From: Perkinsus olseni | Taxonomy: Eukaryota; Perkinsozoa; Perkinsida; Perkinsidae | DNA length: 64,000 bases | NCBI GenBank assembly: GCA_013115135.1 | Contig: JABANP010000149.1 | Location: forward strand, 42,951-106,950 | Reading direction: 5' to 3' | Shown: positions 35,294 through 45,419 of the stretch, one piece after another | How positions within the stretch are numbered: the stretch's first letter is position 1 | How the letters are laid out: each line of letters begins with the position of its first letter | Translations under genes and position numbers: made by a program | Notes under the pieces: model-generated | What the model saw: the letters and a program-made list of their open reading frames with translations, nothing else | What the model was told of the DNA's origin: nothing | Databases searched by the model: none

Positions 35294-37075
35294 CTATCTA
35301 CCTTGACTAGCAAAGTACTCCGACCCTGACGCTGCGGAATCCATCCCACCGGTAAATCTCGAATCCCCACTGAGCAGCACTTGAGGCGACTCCGCAGCAG
35401 GTTTACGCTTTCGCTTGGGCCGGGGTGTGGAAGTATTTGCACTGTCGCAGTCAGAGTGGTCATCCGGGGAGTGCTGCCAATTCCATAACGTCATTCGCTT
35501 GAATATATCATCGCGCAAATGCGATGTTCGGACCGTAACATTCACCTCCGAATGAATCCTCTCCGTTAGTTCCTCGGTTAGAAGGCTCAGACCATGGCCG
35601 GAATGAAGGGAGTAGAGACTGGCACCGTGAGCAGCAAGAAGGTGGATGACGAGGCTTGGATTGAACCCAGCAGCAGCGTAAACTTTACTGAAGTCGGTTA
35701 TACGGCTTTCTACCAATTCGCCCGAGTTGGGCGTCATCAACGCTTGCCTTAGCAAGCTGGCACTTTGTAATACACTGCAGGCCTCGGGCCCCTTGGAAAA
35801 AGCCAGCAACTGCGGCCGGACAGCCTCAAGGTTATCCAACAAGCGCTTGCTGTCCTTTCCAGTGTAAGCCAAGACGTTCGTTTTCTCCAAGGTGCTCCCT
35901 GCGATGGGCTTTGTCGGGTGAATGCGGAGCTTCTTTTGCAGCATGCTCTCTAGTTGTGCCCTACATGCCCCCGATCTAAGCATCCCGTCGAAAACATTCC
36001 TAACGAGGCCCATCAGAATATGGAGCCATGGAAGAAGTAGTGAATCTCGCCCGACTAAAGGGAGGAACTTTTGACCTTGCACGTGAGCAGGTGGCCGCTT
36101 CAATCGAGCACATTTAGTAGCATATTCCTCGATCCACTTGGGAGCATTCTGCCAGCGGTCTTCTCCGGCATCCAGCGGAAATACGTTCCTCCCATTAGAT
36201 TTCTTCTCTACACAGCTGCAGAGCCAACATGCGTTGGAAGATGTACCGGCTAAGTATTGTAGCTGCTTATTGTCACAGCTATATAGTAGAGCGAATCTCT
36301 CCTCCAATGGCTTTAGCTCTTCCAATATCTCCTCTGTAACTGCTCTAGAATCCTTCCTGCTATCCAACAAAACCAAGCAGCCATGACCACCACTCCAACC
36401 ATATGGACGGACCACTACCTTGGTCGTGCCAGCCCCGAAGTCCAAACCAACCACGAGAGACTCCCCACTGCTACTGCTCTCCTGCAGACCGAAAAAATGA
36501 CATACAAACTTCACTATGTTCTTGGGAACAGCATAGTGGTTCCGAAGGACAAAATTTTCTTTGTAATCCGAGAGACCTGTCCTTATTATCAGTCTCGAAG
36601 GAAACACACGATCGCTCGAATGGCGGTTGACATTGGCAGCCAACTTCTCTAGCTTGCGCTGGGAGAGGCTCAGGCTCGAAACATACGATTTCACCTCGGA
36701 TATCTCGATCGGGCCAGAAGGACTCGAGCTCGCAACGGACTCCTGCGTGTTCTTCAGCAGGTGCAGTACTCCGTTGTCTCTAGCAACACGCTCAAAATAT
36801 CTGGCCTTATCGTACTGGTTCAAGAACTTGAGGTCAGCAAAGCCCGCTGCAGCTTCGGGAGCTGCTACCAAGCTCACAGCATCCAAATCATTCTTCGGCC
36901 GACCTGCTCCCTTCCTACGCTTTTTCCGCCCCCCAACGAGCACCTTGGGCGGGTTTCTCCAAGCGTAAGGCACGAAGCCTCGCGGCAAATACTTTTCCAT
37001 CCAACTCGCAGTACCCTTGTTGAGCCCGATCGAACAAGTCGGACAGAGGCCCCAGTCCTCAAACGTTTTAGGCAT
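35294..37075 (-). CDS. Transib/RAG1-like transposase
   Basis: 593 residues, intact. An N-terminal Cys pair (C11, C14) is followed by a basic, AT-hook-like run (KKRRKGAGRPK, about 50-61). Three acidic motifs line up with the Transib/RAG1 DDE core: D212 in VVGLDFGAGTTK; D268 in YSCDNKQLQYLAGTSSNACW followed by a C-x-x-C pair (C283, C286), as in the family's DGK...C-x-x-C; and E505 in LSLLTEELTERIHSE. The last is preceded by VIHLLAAHGASLYSLHSGHG, matching the family's HK-L-x-HG...PIG-x-L-SEE block, and followed by RDDIFKRMTLW, matching N-x-DLF...L. LPWLHILMGLVRNVF corresponds to the LHA-x-IR-FE helix. It should cut DNA at the CAC ends. The tail is Ser/Pro/Arg-rich with a KRKRK nuclear signal. 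Confidence 0.85.
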   Translation of the reverse strand: MPKTFEDWGLCPTCSIGLNKGTASWMEKYLPRGFVPYAWRNPPKVLVGGRKKRRKGAGRPKNDLDAVSLVAAPEAAAGFADLKFLNQYDKARYFERVARDNGVLHLLKNTQESVASSSPSGPIEISEVKSYVSSLSLSQRKLEKLAANVNRHSSDRVFPSRLIIRTGLSDYKENFVLRNHYAVPKNIVKFVCHFFGLQESSSSGESLVVGLDFGAGTTKVVVRPYGWSGGHGCLVLLDSRKDSRAVTEEILEELKPLEERFALLYSCDNKQLQYLAGTSSNACWLCSCVEKKSNGRNVFPLDAGEDRWQNAPKWIEEYATKCARLKRPPAHVQGQKFLPLVGRDSLLLPWLHILMGLVRNVFDGMLRSGACRAQLESMLQKKLRIHPTKPIAGSTLEKTNVLAYTGKDSKRLLDNLEAVRPQLLAFSKGPEACSVLQSASLLRQALMTPNSGELVESRITDFSKVYAAAGFNPSLVIHLLAAHGASLYSLHSGHGLSLLTEELTERIHSEVNVTVRTSHLRDDIFKRMTLWNWQHSPDDHSDCDSANTSTPRPKRKRKPAAESPQVLLSGDSRFTGGMDSAASGSEYFASQGR

Positions 37076-37442
37076 GATGCCAATTACTTCCTCTATGATC
37101 TTCGCGGTTTGAGCCGCTGGACGGCATGAAGAAGAAGCTTGGCCACAGAGATAACAAGTATGCGGTTTATGACATCCTTGAGTAGGTACTCAAACTGACC
37201 GAAACTCGGTGTGAGATACGACTTCGACGGTCTTAAAGCGTGGGTGCTTCAAAGTCGCGCTAGCGTCCGCTGACTCCATATAGGTTGACAATCACGTTCA
37301 TTGTTTTCGTTCCCGTTTTTCATCGAGGTTATGCTCACCAACGAACGAGAAAATGGCTCTGGAATTCTGGGGATCCACTCCAGTCATCCATCCCTAGAAA
37401 CGGTTTTTTTCTTAGGGCACTTTGATTTTTGGCCGCAACGTG

Positions 37443-37447
37443 CGCCA
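37443..37447. repeat. Transib target-site duplication, right copy (CGCCA)
   Basis: Second copy of the 5-bp duplication. Confidence 0.85.
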
Positions 37448-38700
37448 TGCCCGCCTGTAGAGCCTCGCTTGAAGGGAACGGAGCTGGTTAGCTATTCGTT
37501 TCCTATTCAAAGCAGTGCCCCAGCAGGCTACTCCATGTAGAAGATGGCCCCGTGCAATGGTGTCAAGCAGACGAACGGCAACTTCCGGAAGGAGGCCCCA
37601 TGTGCTTCGCACATGCATCTTGACCGAGTGATATGCGCCTTCAATCCTCGACATCACGGACGCCACGTGTGGTCCCCATCTGAATTTTCGGTCGAGACAC
37701 ATACCCAGCCAGTTTACACAGTCTTCAGTGATGTGGCAGTCCCCGATGCGGACTTCGACACCCTGCCCTCCGTGAACTCTTTTGGCTGGGAAGCACATCA
37801 ACCGCGTTTTCGCCCAGGACAAACGACACTTGGTCGAGAGGCACCAGAGATCCAGTCTGCGGGATATGGCGTTCACCGAGGTTTGGATGCTTGCCACGTC
37901 CTGATACCGGAAGAGGATGACACCATCATCAGCATAGATCACTGTCAGAAAGGGTGTGAGAGAGGCCTCGAAGGTCAGCATGAAGGCATTGAAGATCCAA
38001 GGGGATGTGACTCCACCTTGAGGAGTTCCCCTCGTGAGTGTGCGAGAGCATCGGTCAGAGCCATGCTGCAGAGTGATTTCTCTAGAGCTCAGATAATCTC
38101 GAAGAAGCAAGAGATAAACCGACCGGACCTCGCGCTCCAGCAGCACCTTCAGCGCCGACCAAGTGCTGCATTTGTCGAAGGCACCCTCAATGTCAACAAA
38201 AATTGCTCCTACACTGTACCCTTCTGACCATGCCTGCTTGACGACCGATTCGAGTTGGCCTATCGCAGTGTCGCATCCTCTTCCCGGCCGATACGCATGG
38301 AGTGAGTCGGGGAAGCTAGTCTCTGCGCTGACTCTACGGAACAGCAGTCGGTCAAACAGACGAGCCAGTGCTGTGCTAACAGTGATGGGCCGCCACGACT
38401 TGGGTTCCCAAGGCGGCCGACCGCCGCCCTTGGGTAGAGTTACCACGTAGCCTTTTTTCAGCCGCTGCGGGACTGAGCGGTGTCGGATGAAGGCCGAGAA
38501 GATCGCGCAGAATATGAGCGGCTCACGTTCCACAGCCATCTTGAGAGCGGCCACAGGGACAGCATCTTCTCCGGGACATGAGCGAGATTTGATCTCTCGC
38601 AGCGCCTCAAGTAGCTCTGCAGTGTCTATGGGCGGCAAAGATGAGGGCGAGTCTCTTAACGCATCAAGTTGTTCATGAAGTCGCTGCCGCGCCTCAGCCT
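37448..38700 (-). pseudogene. ORF2 middle part: reverse transcriptase
   Basis: A clear non-LTR RT. Numbered from MPPIDTAELL at 38638: catalytic Asp in FVDIEGAFD (D149) and the YADD box (D237, D238), with LHAYRPGRGCDTA, GTPQGGVTSPWIF and CRLSWAKTRLM in the usual order. The frame joins the endonuclease only through a one-base shift near 38690, and it is broken at RRAWR by the Transib insertion. It is therefore a decayed copy. Confidence 0.92.
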
Positions 38701-39929
38701 GCTGCGGGAGGCCCTCCTCTTCCTCGGGGAAGAGGGAGGTTGCCAGATCTTTTGCTCCAAGATAGGTGCTGCCCCTTTGCGCCTTTCACACCACTTCTTG
38801 TGAAAAGCCAGTGCCTTACGAGGGTCCTCCATCCTCGACAGAGTAGCTTTGGCGTGCTCATAGCAACATCTTCTCTTGAGTTTCCGCAGATCTCGAGAGG
38901 CCGCGCGTAGTTCAGCACGGACGACGGCGGAGCCTTGTGTTCTGCGTACTCTCTTCTGAAGCCACTGCACTCTATCTCGTTGGTGATCGAGTTCACGAGT
39001 CCACCAAATCGGCCGTTCGTGACCTGCAGGCCGAGGCCGGCGACAATCCCGCACCACCTGTGATAGAGTGTCGCAGAGAGCATCAGTGATAGACACTGCC
39101 GTAGCCCAGTCTAGTATGCCAGACTCTTTAATTTGAGCAAGGTCGGACAGCGCCCCGCAGATTTTCTCCGCGAACCGATCCTCATCGAACCAGCCTTGAC
39201 CCTGCCACGGAGGCGTCACACTTTCCTGGATCTCAGCGGAAAGCCATGTCGTGATAGTGGCGTGATCAGACACCATTGACATTGGATGCATCCAGTCGAC
39301 CTTCCAGAGTTGGATGTCACGAGTTAGCCGTTCAGAGCAGAAGGTTACATCAATGTGGGATGTGATCTCAGAGCCAGCACGCGAGGCACGATGGCTCCTA
39401 AACGTCGGTGGTGCTTCAGGATCATTGAGAAGTTGTAAGCAAAGACTATCCGCCCATTCCTCGAGGACCCGGCCGCGTCTGCGCTGGTAGGATCCGCCGT
39501 CCGGAGGAGTTCCCCAGGAGTTATTCCAGGCGTTGCTGTCACAGCATAGTATCACTCGATGGCCATCAATGAACTCAGACAGGCCTTCAAGGCACTGTTC
39601 CATCGTAATGCGACCGCCGGAGGGACAGTAGCCAGATATCAGACGGATATGCGGATGACGTGCACCACGGGCCGTGGTCCACGGCAAGCTATGTCAACCA
39701 TCACCCAGTCCCGGGACTCCTCTAGACCTCGGACCACTTTATATGGTACTGATTTCCTGATTAGCAGGGAGCATCGGCTGGGGCTTCGAGCTGACACCAG
39801 CAGCCAGTCGTGGTTCCCCATTCCAAGAATCCTTCTACATTGCTCTATTCTCGGAGGTTCCTGTATCGCAATGATATCAACATCTGTACTACTAACTGCT
39901 TCTTGAAATACTACCGTGCTTCTACCCAT
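38656..39929 (-). pseudogene. ORF2 N-terminal part: APE-type endonuclease, frameshifted
   Basis: The start IIAIQEPP carries the family's Glu, and VILCCDSNAWNNSWG carries the D-x-N motif. SHIDVTF and SDHATIT correspond to the last two catalytic motifs (S-x-ID and SDH). A single-base deletion near 39660 separates the first exonuclease block from the rest. These enzymes nick the target DNA to prime reverse transcription. Confidence 0.85.
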
Positions 39930-39979
39930 ATTTATCTGGTTAATTTGAATGTTACAGGAGTCTACCTCCTTGCCCTCTG

Positions 39980-40857
39980 TTAATAAAGTTTGGCCAGCGA
40001 CCCCAGATCTCGACGGACCAGATTATGAACAGTCGGGCACAGTCGGTGATCCGTGGCATGGTGGTTTCCATTGCAGTTTGCACAGTGTGGGGCACCACCA
40101 GGGCAGGCCCTACCCTCGTGCCCCTTTGAGCCACATTTGTAGCAGACTGGCTCATTGGGGCAGTCCTTGGCCAAATGCGCCGTCCTACCAACAGCACAGC
40201 AGTTGTAGCACATGACCTTACGGTGACGGATCTCCGGCTTCAGAAGGCCCCAGCCGACCTTCACTCCGGTTTCCAGAAGCCTCTCGACCGATTCTTTTCG
40301 AACCCGGACGAAAGCGTTCAGGCCTTTCTTGAAGACAGAGGTACATCCGCTTCCGATCGCTTCACGCAACTCACCCTCGTTGATCTCACCGACCTCCCGG
40401 ATGAAGAGTTCGGGGTCTGTCGACCCCAGAACTTTGGTGTGGTAACCTAGGTTTTTGGCAGCGTCATCAGCACGAGCCCGCTCAGCATCAGATACACGTA
40501 TACCAAGTCTCCCGTCCTTCGCGAAGAAACTGTCAGTGACAACGACCTCCGCCTTCGACCCACGGCCGACGCGGGTGGGGCAATCTTCGCCTTAGAGAGC
40601 TCGTCCTTGAGAGCAGAGTGATCCTCCAGCAGATTAATCAGCCTGCTCTGAGCTTTGACAAGACCCTCCTGTGCTCCAGTGTACAGATTGTGCAGACTCT
40701 CCAACAAGTCGCGCACCTCTGATTTCTTAGAAACCCCCATAGAGGAGGAGTTGCAGACCCCCATGATCATATCCTTGATGTCCGCGAAGCCCGGGGCATT
40801 GTCCTGAGGCCCGGCACCGGCAGCAGCAGGTGGAGGAGTGGTGGTGTTGTTAGTCAT
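39980..40857 (-). pseudogene. ORF1 (gag-like) with coiled coil and zinc knuckles, frameshifted
   Basis: It starts MTNNTTTPPPAAAG at 40857. A helical coiled-coil segment (SEVRDLLESLHNLYTGAQEG) is followed by a one-base shift near 40560, and the rest then continues FFAKDGRLGIRVSDAERA. The C-terminus has three CCHC-type knuckles (CYNC...HLAKDC, CYKCGSKGHEGRAC, CANCNGNHHATDHRLC). Such proteins bind element RNA. Confidence 0.85.
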
Positions 40858-40922
40858 TTTCGTTGAGAGAAGAACGAAAACAGATACCAGGGATGCCTGC
40901 AAGACTAGCTTAAATTCTGGAA

Positions 40923-40936
40923 GAATTTACCGGCTT
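40923..40936. repeat. target-site duplication of the non-LTR element, right copy
   Basis: Second copy of GAATTTACCGGCTT. Confidence 0.9.
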
Positions 40937-40996
40937 ATAGACAAAGGTAGCTCCCCCACGAACACACACGGAGGAATGACTTAGCTTGATAGAATC
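40931..40996 (-). pseudogene. 3' fragment of cytochrome P450 at the tandem-duplication junction
   Basis: About 65 bp nearly identical to 45461-45526, the last coding bases of the P450 gene (reads SHSSVCVRGGATFVYKPE on the minus strand). It is the end of duplication unit 1; unit 2 starts right after it. Confidence 0.8.
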
Positions 40997-41213
40997 GTCT
41001 GTCGTCTCCGACTGTTCTTAGATCGTTTTTTCGCCATCAATGTTATGCGAGCCGCCAGATTCTTCATAAATGTGATGTCTTGTTTTCATTAGTCCTTAGA
41101 TCGTTTGCAACGCTGCGATACAGGTTTTTCCCCAGTATATGCCTGCTGGGAAGAATGATCTTCTGCCGAGTGTTGTCGAATTGTCATGCAAATTCCTTTA
41201 ATTGAAACCGTTA

Positions 41214-41494
41214 CACAGGGGCTTGGGAGGAGACGGGTGCGAGCGTGGTCGTCGGACTAGGCCAACCCCGCGCTAGCGCGCAGCGACTGCGCTCGTATCC
41301 GTGACTGCCGTCGGAGGTCAAAGCTAGGATCCAGACCGGCTGGCGGCGATCCGAGTTTGTACAGATTGACCTGCGGCGAGCTGTTCCCCGGTGTCTAGGT
41401 GAAACAAAGTTAAGCACGCTGGGGGCCCAGTTTAGCCACTAACGTCTCGGCGTGGCCTTCGCATGAGGTCGCCGTCGCGCGCCCAGTTAGGGCC
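41214..41494. mobile_element. short GC-rich insertion with 11-bp target duplication (SINE-like?)
   Basis: 281 bp flanked on both sides by TGAAACCGTTA (41203-41213 and 41495-41505) and missing from duplication unit 1. It holds no ORF of note. An internal GTTAAGC followed by GGGGGCCCAGTTTAGC faintly resembles the promoter region of 5S rRNA genes, which some SINEs derive from; this is weak. Confidence 0.55.
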
Positions 41495-41639
41495 TGAAAC
41501 CGTTAATAAGGAATCCTTATACATCGTGCTGCCAGTGGTACATTCGCCGCGTTTCTCGGCAGTGCCGCGTCGGCACAGATGGCACTGGCTGTCACGCCAA
41601 TGATACACAATGGTGGCCTTCAAAACTATTCCAGATGCA

Positions 41640-41830
41640 AGCTGCCACGGTCTTCTTAGCCTAAAGTCCTTGCGTCGCCAGATGCTGCCGTCTTCGCACT
41701 GTCGCTGTACTGCTGCTTCTGAAGACGTCGCTAGTCTTGCTGGGTGCCTCTCCGATCAGCAGATAGGGTATCCAAGTGGTCCATAATAGCCTTCATCAGA
41801 CGGTTGAGGGCCTTGGGCGCTTCTGGTTCG
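41640..41830 (-). repeat. inverted copy of 29655-29870
   Basis: The block containing GATGAAGGCTATTATGGACC occurs on the plus strand in unit 1 but on the minus strand here, with good identity over about 190 bp. This indicates a local inversion after, or during, the duplication. Confidence 0.8.
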
Positions 41831-42741
41831 TCACCACCTTATATAGATATAGGAGATTCCCGCAGCCACCCAGTATCTGCAGTCCGTGAAGATCTACCAA
41901 CGTTCCCCTCCTTTGATGTTCACGACGAGCCATCGAGCCGCTTCGGACGGAGGTGAGAAGATGATCCCGGATTCCGGGACCCGGAAGATGACGGAGGAAG
42001 ATGATTCCTGTTTGAATGCCCTCTAAGAGAGCCTCTCTTGGAGAGAGTCTCTCCCACTGGTTGAAAGATGAGCTTCATCACGTGTCGAGATCATAGATCC
42101 AACTAACTCCAACGGGTCAGCACAGTACTGTGTCTCTCCTAATAATAGATAGGAAATGAAGTCATGAATGATGTAGAGTTAAACCCGTAGGGTTCGACGA
42201 GGGTGAAACTAGTACAAGGGCTAAGCCCGGGGCCCGCGCACGGCGCGGATCTCAGCTGCGTTCCGACACAAGGAAAGCTTTAATTCTGCGCTCCTTCGAA
42301 GAAATTCCAGTAAGCAGGATAGCCTGCGGAACGTTCATTCCTAGCATCATTAGCTTTCCCGCCGTAGCGAGGCACGGGTGATGCGAGCTCGCCAATGTTT
42401 CAATCTCACAACTTGTGAGTCACAAGTAGACAACCATCTCAACTCGAGACCCGTTGCGCTGTCCCCACCCTGAGTGACGGATTTACTCCTGGCACTCTTG
42501 GTGCCGACTTCAAACCTTACCGAGCTCGTTCTCGTCAGACTCAGTCACGCTCCACGCTGCATCTAGGCCACCGGATTAAAGTCATTTGCCGGATTCGGCA
42601 GTCCTCTGTGACCAGCCATATACTTCTTGTGGCGCGCGTACAAGCTTTGCACGTGTATCACGGGCGGCCGCAGATCCATAATATGTCTTCTCTGCCCCAA
42701 TGCCTGATTTACTCCGTGAATTTTACTGAGAGCCTTCCCCT

Positions 42742-42770
42742 TCCCTCAAGGGGAACTTCGCCTTGAGGGA
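42742..42770 (+). promoter_or_regulatory. conserved hairpin upstream of secreted-protein gene, copy 2
   Basis: Identical to the 10-bp-stem hairpin before copy 1, 83 bp from the ATG. Confidence 0.6.
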
Positions 42771-42852
42771 CGCTTGAGCGATCCACGCTCAGTAGGAAAA
42801 GTGGTTCAGCGGTCTTCACTTCATCGGCATCTTCGTAGATTATACTCATCTC

Positions 42853-44559
42853 ATGATGGTACCCCTTCCCAGTCAGCTATTCCGTTTCCTCACACTAATC
42901 ACCGCCGTTCTGCGCATCCCCGTCAGCGGTGGATCCACCCGTATGCAACTGGTAAGGAAGACCTACTGCACCACCGGCCGAAGGGAGATTGGCATCCGTG
43001 GGAGCAGAGTCCCCTGCGGTATCTCTGACCAGGCTGGCACAGAAGGCCTTCCCCTGCCAGGCATGGATGAGGGTGTCCTCACTTCAAGGGAGGATATCAT
43101 TCTCACCAACGATGGTATGGTTCGAGTTACAGCTCTTCCCAATCGACCGTACAAGTACCTGCTCACGGCCAACTCTCAAGGTTACAGCAAATTTGAGGAG
43201 ATCTTCGGAGGAGTTGCGACGGTCATCAACGAAGGCATAGTGGATGTCAATGATGACTACGAGGCCCAAGGCAACGCTTTCAGACATTCGGCTAATCTAA
43301 CTCAGTTCGGTTTCACTGAGCGTGAAAACGCTGAACTCGACGGGGCCCCTGTACGAGTGTTTGAGGGCTTCGCTGCCAACATGCCGGGAGGCGATGTACT
43401 CAGCAACTTCGCCAAGGAGGGACTGGGCCCTGACGTCTTCACCATCTACATGGATGAGAAAGTTGAAGGCAAGGTGTTGAAGATGGAGGCCAGGAACAGC
43501 TATGCGGGCAATGAACTTCACCAAGAGGTCAGGGTAACGGCTTATGGTGACCTTGACGGAGACATGAGCATTGAGGAGGCCGTTAATGAGCTCCACGATA
43601 CTTACGCAAGTTCTGCGGGTACGGTGGCTAGAGGCTTGGCACAGAACCCATTCACGAAGACTGCAATCGATGGTCAGAGACTCATGCCCGATGTAATTTC
43701 GGGAAGGTATCTACCGGAGGAGGAACGCCTGTTCTACAAAGCTCACGAGGGGCGATGGGGGACTCTCGACTGGATGAAGTCTGGATCACGTTCACGAGGT
43801 CTACGTAGTGCGAACGTGTCGAGCCTATTCCCCCCTATCAAGTACTTTGAGATCGAACAGAACAGTGCTGCTGAGGAGTACTTCAAGAGCCACCACCAAC
43901 CTAGGAGGCTGGTAACCCTACACTTCCCCAAGGATTGTGACTTGAAGAAGAAGCCCAAAGATAATATTTTCTGTGTTGAAGCAAGTATAAACAGGGACGG
44001 GAGTAAGAACACAATTGATGTCTCTGGATCCCTGTTCGACCACTACTCTCCTGATAAGCGCATTGCGGCTGGATTCAAGGTGGTTCAGGAGAACAACGAA
44101 GCTGTTGACTTCCACATATCTGGCGGGGGCAGTGCTGTCGTCTTCTCGACCGACGGGGAAGTCCATCTGGAGGCAACCGCCAATCTTGCTATCCTCGATG
44201 GTGGGAACCCCAGACATTTCTCAGGCACAGTGGAGATTGCCTGCGGTTACGTCCTCTCTGGCGAGGTGTCGCTCAAAGCTTCGTCCACCGAATTGCTCTC
44301 GGCCACGTTCGGTGGGGTAGGTGTTGTAGGCGGCGGTAAGAATAATCTGCTTGGCAACTATATACCCCTGAGTGGAGGACTCGATGCCTTAGTCGCCGGC
44401 TTCATCGTGGCGGGTAAGTTCCTAGTCCAATCAGCTGGCGGTAGCTTCCTGAGGTACACCCTCGATTTCCCTATAGCCTATGGCATTTGGGCCCCGTTCT
44501 ACAAGCACACCGGCACGCTGTTGGTCTTCAATGAGACCGAGTTCAGCCTTCTGAGATGA
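42853..44559 (+). CDS. 568-residue predicted secreted protein, copy 2
   Basis: Tandem paralog of the gene at 30483, equally long, with no stop or shift. Leader PLPSQLFRFLTLITAVLRI. About 19 residue differences from copy 1, several of them radical (V-to-E, R-to-E, R-to-I, G-to-L). The 5' flank is as similar as the coding part, so promoter and hairpin were duplicated with it. No known domain. Confidence 0.75.
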   Translation: MMVPLPSQLFRFLTLITAVLRIPVSGGSTRMQLVRKTYCTTGRREIGIRGSRVPCGISDQAGTEGLPLPGMDEGVLTSREDIILTNDGMVRVTALPNRPYKYLLTANSQGYSKFEEIFGGVATVINEGIVDVNDDYEAQGNAFRHSANLTQFGFTERENAELDGAPVRVFEGFAANMPGGDVLSNFAKEGLGPDVFTIYMDEKVEGKVLKMEARNSYAGNELHQEVRVTAYGDLDGDMSIEEAVNELHDTYASSAGTVARGLAQNPFTKTAIDGQRLMPDVISGRYLPEEERLFYKAHEGRWGTLDWMKSGSRSRGLRSANVSSLFPPIKYFEIEQNSAAEEYFKSHHQPRRLVTLHFPKDCDLKKKPKDNIFCVEASINRDGSKNTIDVSGSLFDHYSPDKRIAAGFKVVQENNEAVDFHISGGGSAVVFSTDGEVHLEATANLAILDGGNPRHFSGTVEIACGYVLSGEVSLKASSTELLSATFGGVGVVGGGKNNLLGNYIPLSGGLDALVAGFIVAGKFLVQSAGGSFLRYTLDFPIAYGIWAPFYKHTGTLLVFNETEFSLLR

Positions 44560-45419
44560 GCATATAACCTCATGGTTTCCATCTTGACCACAACCAGCGC
44601 ATTTCTGCTCAGGCGCGATGAAGCTCTACGATTGAGTAATGTCGGTCATGCTCGTCAACTTCATCATCGTCAATTGTGCGCGTATATAGTGCAGTAGTCG
44701 CGCCCTCGCCGGAATGGCTTGCTATGTCCGTCCATTTTCGATGTCATCCTTCGTCTGCCGATCATGTTCTTGAATCGCTCTATTGTCTAGTCCCTGCATC
44801 GTCGGCCTCGACTATCTGATTGCCGCTCTGGGTAAGGCGTCTCTCATGGCTCCACTTTATTACTCAGTACTACATTTCATATACCTGATCTTGAGCTTCG
44901 CTCACGCGGCCAATGCTCGCTTCTCATTAGTTCTATAGAGTGTCTTGATCTTGTCTTTAAACTACCTTCCAGTCACATCTGTTATGACCTCTTGTTATGC
45001 TGTCATCATGTCAACTCTGTTCGTCGTACAATTCTGCGCTTAAGTCTTATACCTATGGATGAGAAGCTCTCCAGTACTTTGAAGACATCACAGGAGTCAT
45101 CGATGGAGCCATCACATCCATTACTCAAGCAAAGCTTTGTTGATCGAAGACAGTTTAGCAGGTCATGGTCAAGTGGCGTTAACAGTTCAGGCTTAAGACT
45201 AAATCCCCACTCACATTATAGCCTGCTCAACTGTGCATCAATCATCTACGGAATGATCAACAGCGACACATCGCCCCATGAAAACCTCTTGTCTCCGACT
45301 ATTTGCACGAAAACTCGAGGACACATGAATTTACCGTCAACACCACTCCTGACTGTAGGGAAAGATAGATGCAACTGGCGTGAGTGAGCCGCGCGTTGCA
45401 AGGACGCAAGGCGGAAGCC

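Larger units (their letters stand above)
35038..37442 (-). mobile_element. Transib-type DNA transposon, apparently complete
   Basis: 2405 bp with terminal inverted repeats of about 126 bp (35038-35164 and 37317-37442). Both begin CAC (left CACGTCGCCGCC, right CACGTTGCGGCC) and differ at roughly 17 positions. A 5-bp GC-rich target duplication CGCCA flanks it. A single intact 593-codon transposase lies inside on the minus strand. Five-base GC-rich duplications and CAC-starting ends are known hallmarks of Transib, the superfamily related to the RAG1 recombinase of vertebrates. It sits inside the ORF2 of the non-LTR element, between RT and RNase H. Confidence 0.85.
33823..40922 (-). mobile_element. 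non-LTR retrotransposon (I/LOA/R1-like), decayed, carrying a nested DNA transposon
   Basis: Read on the minus strand it holds ORF1 with zinc knuckles, an APE-type endonuclease, reverse transcriptase, RNase H and a C-terminal Cys-His finger. Its 3' end is an (AAG)n tail (TTCTTCTTCTTC on the plus strand), and a 14-bp target-site duplication flanks it. Without the nested element it is about 4.7 kb. It has at least three single-base shifts (one in ORF1, two in the endonuclease part) and a 2.4-kb insertion between RT and RNase H, so it is very unlikely to be autonomous. Endonuclease, RNase H and microsatellite tail together suggest the I/LOA group; a phylogeny would be needed to name the clade. 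Confidence 0.92.

Noticed and set aside
39559..39906. Plus-strand open frames over the endonuclease region
   Set aside because: Antisense to the endonuclease motifs of the non-LTR element.
41330..41450. 5S rRNA gene
   Set aside because: Only a GTTAAGC and a GC-rich neighbour match; the start, end and C-box of 5S RNA are missing.
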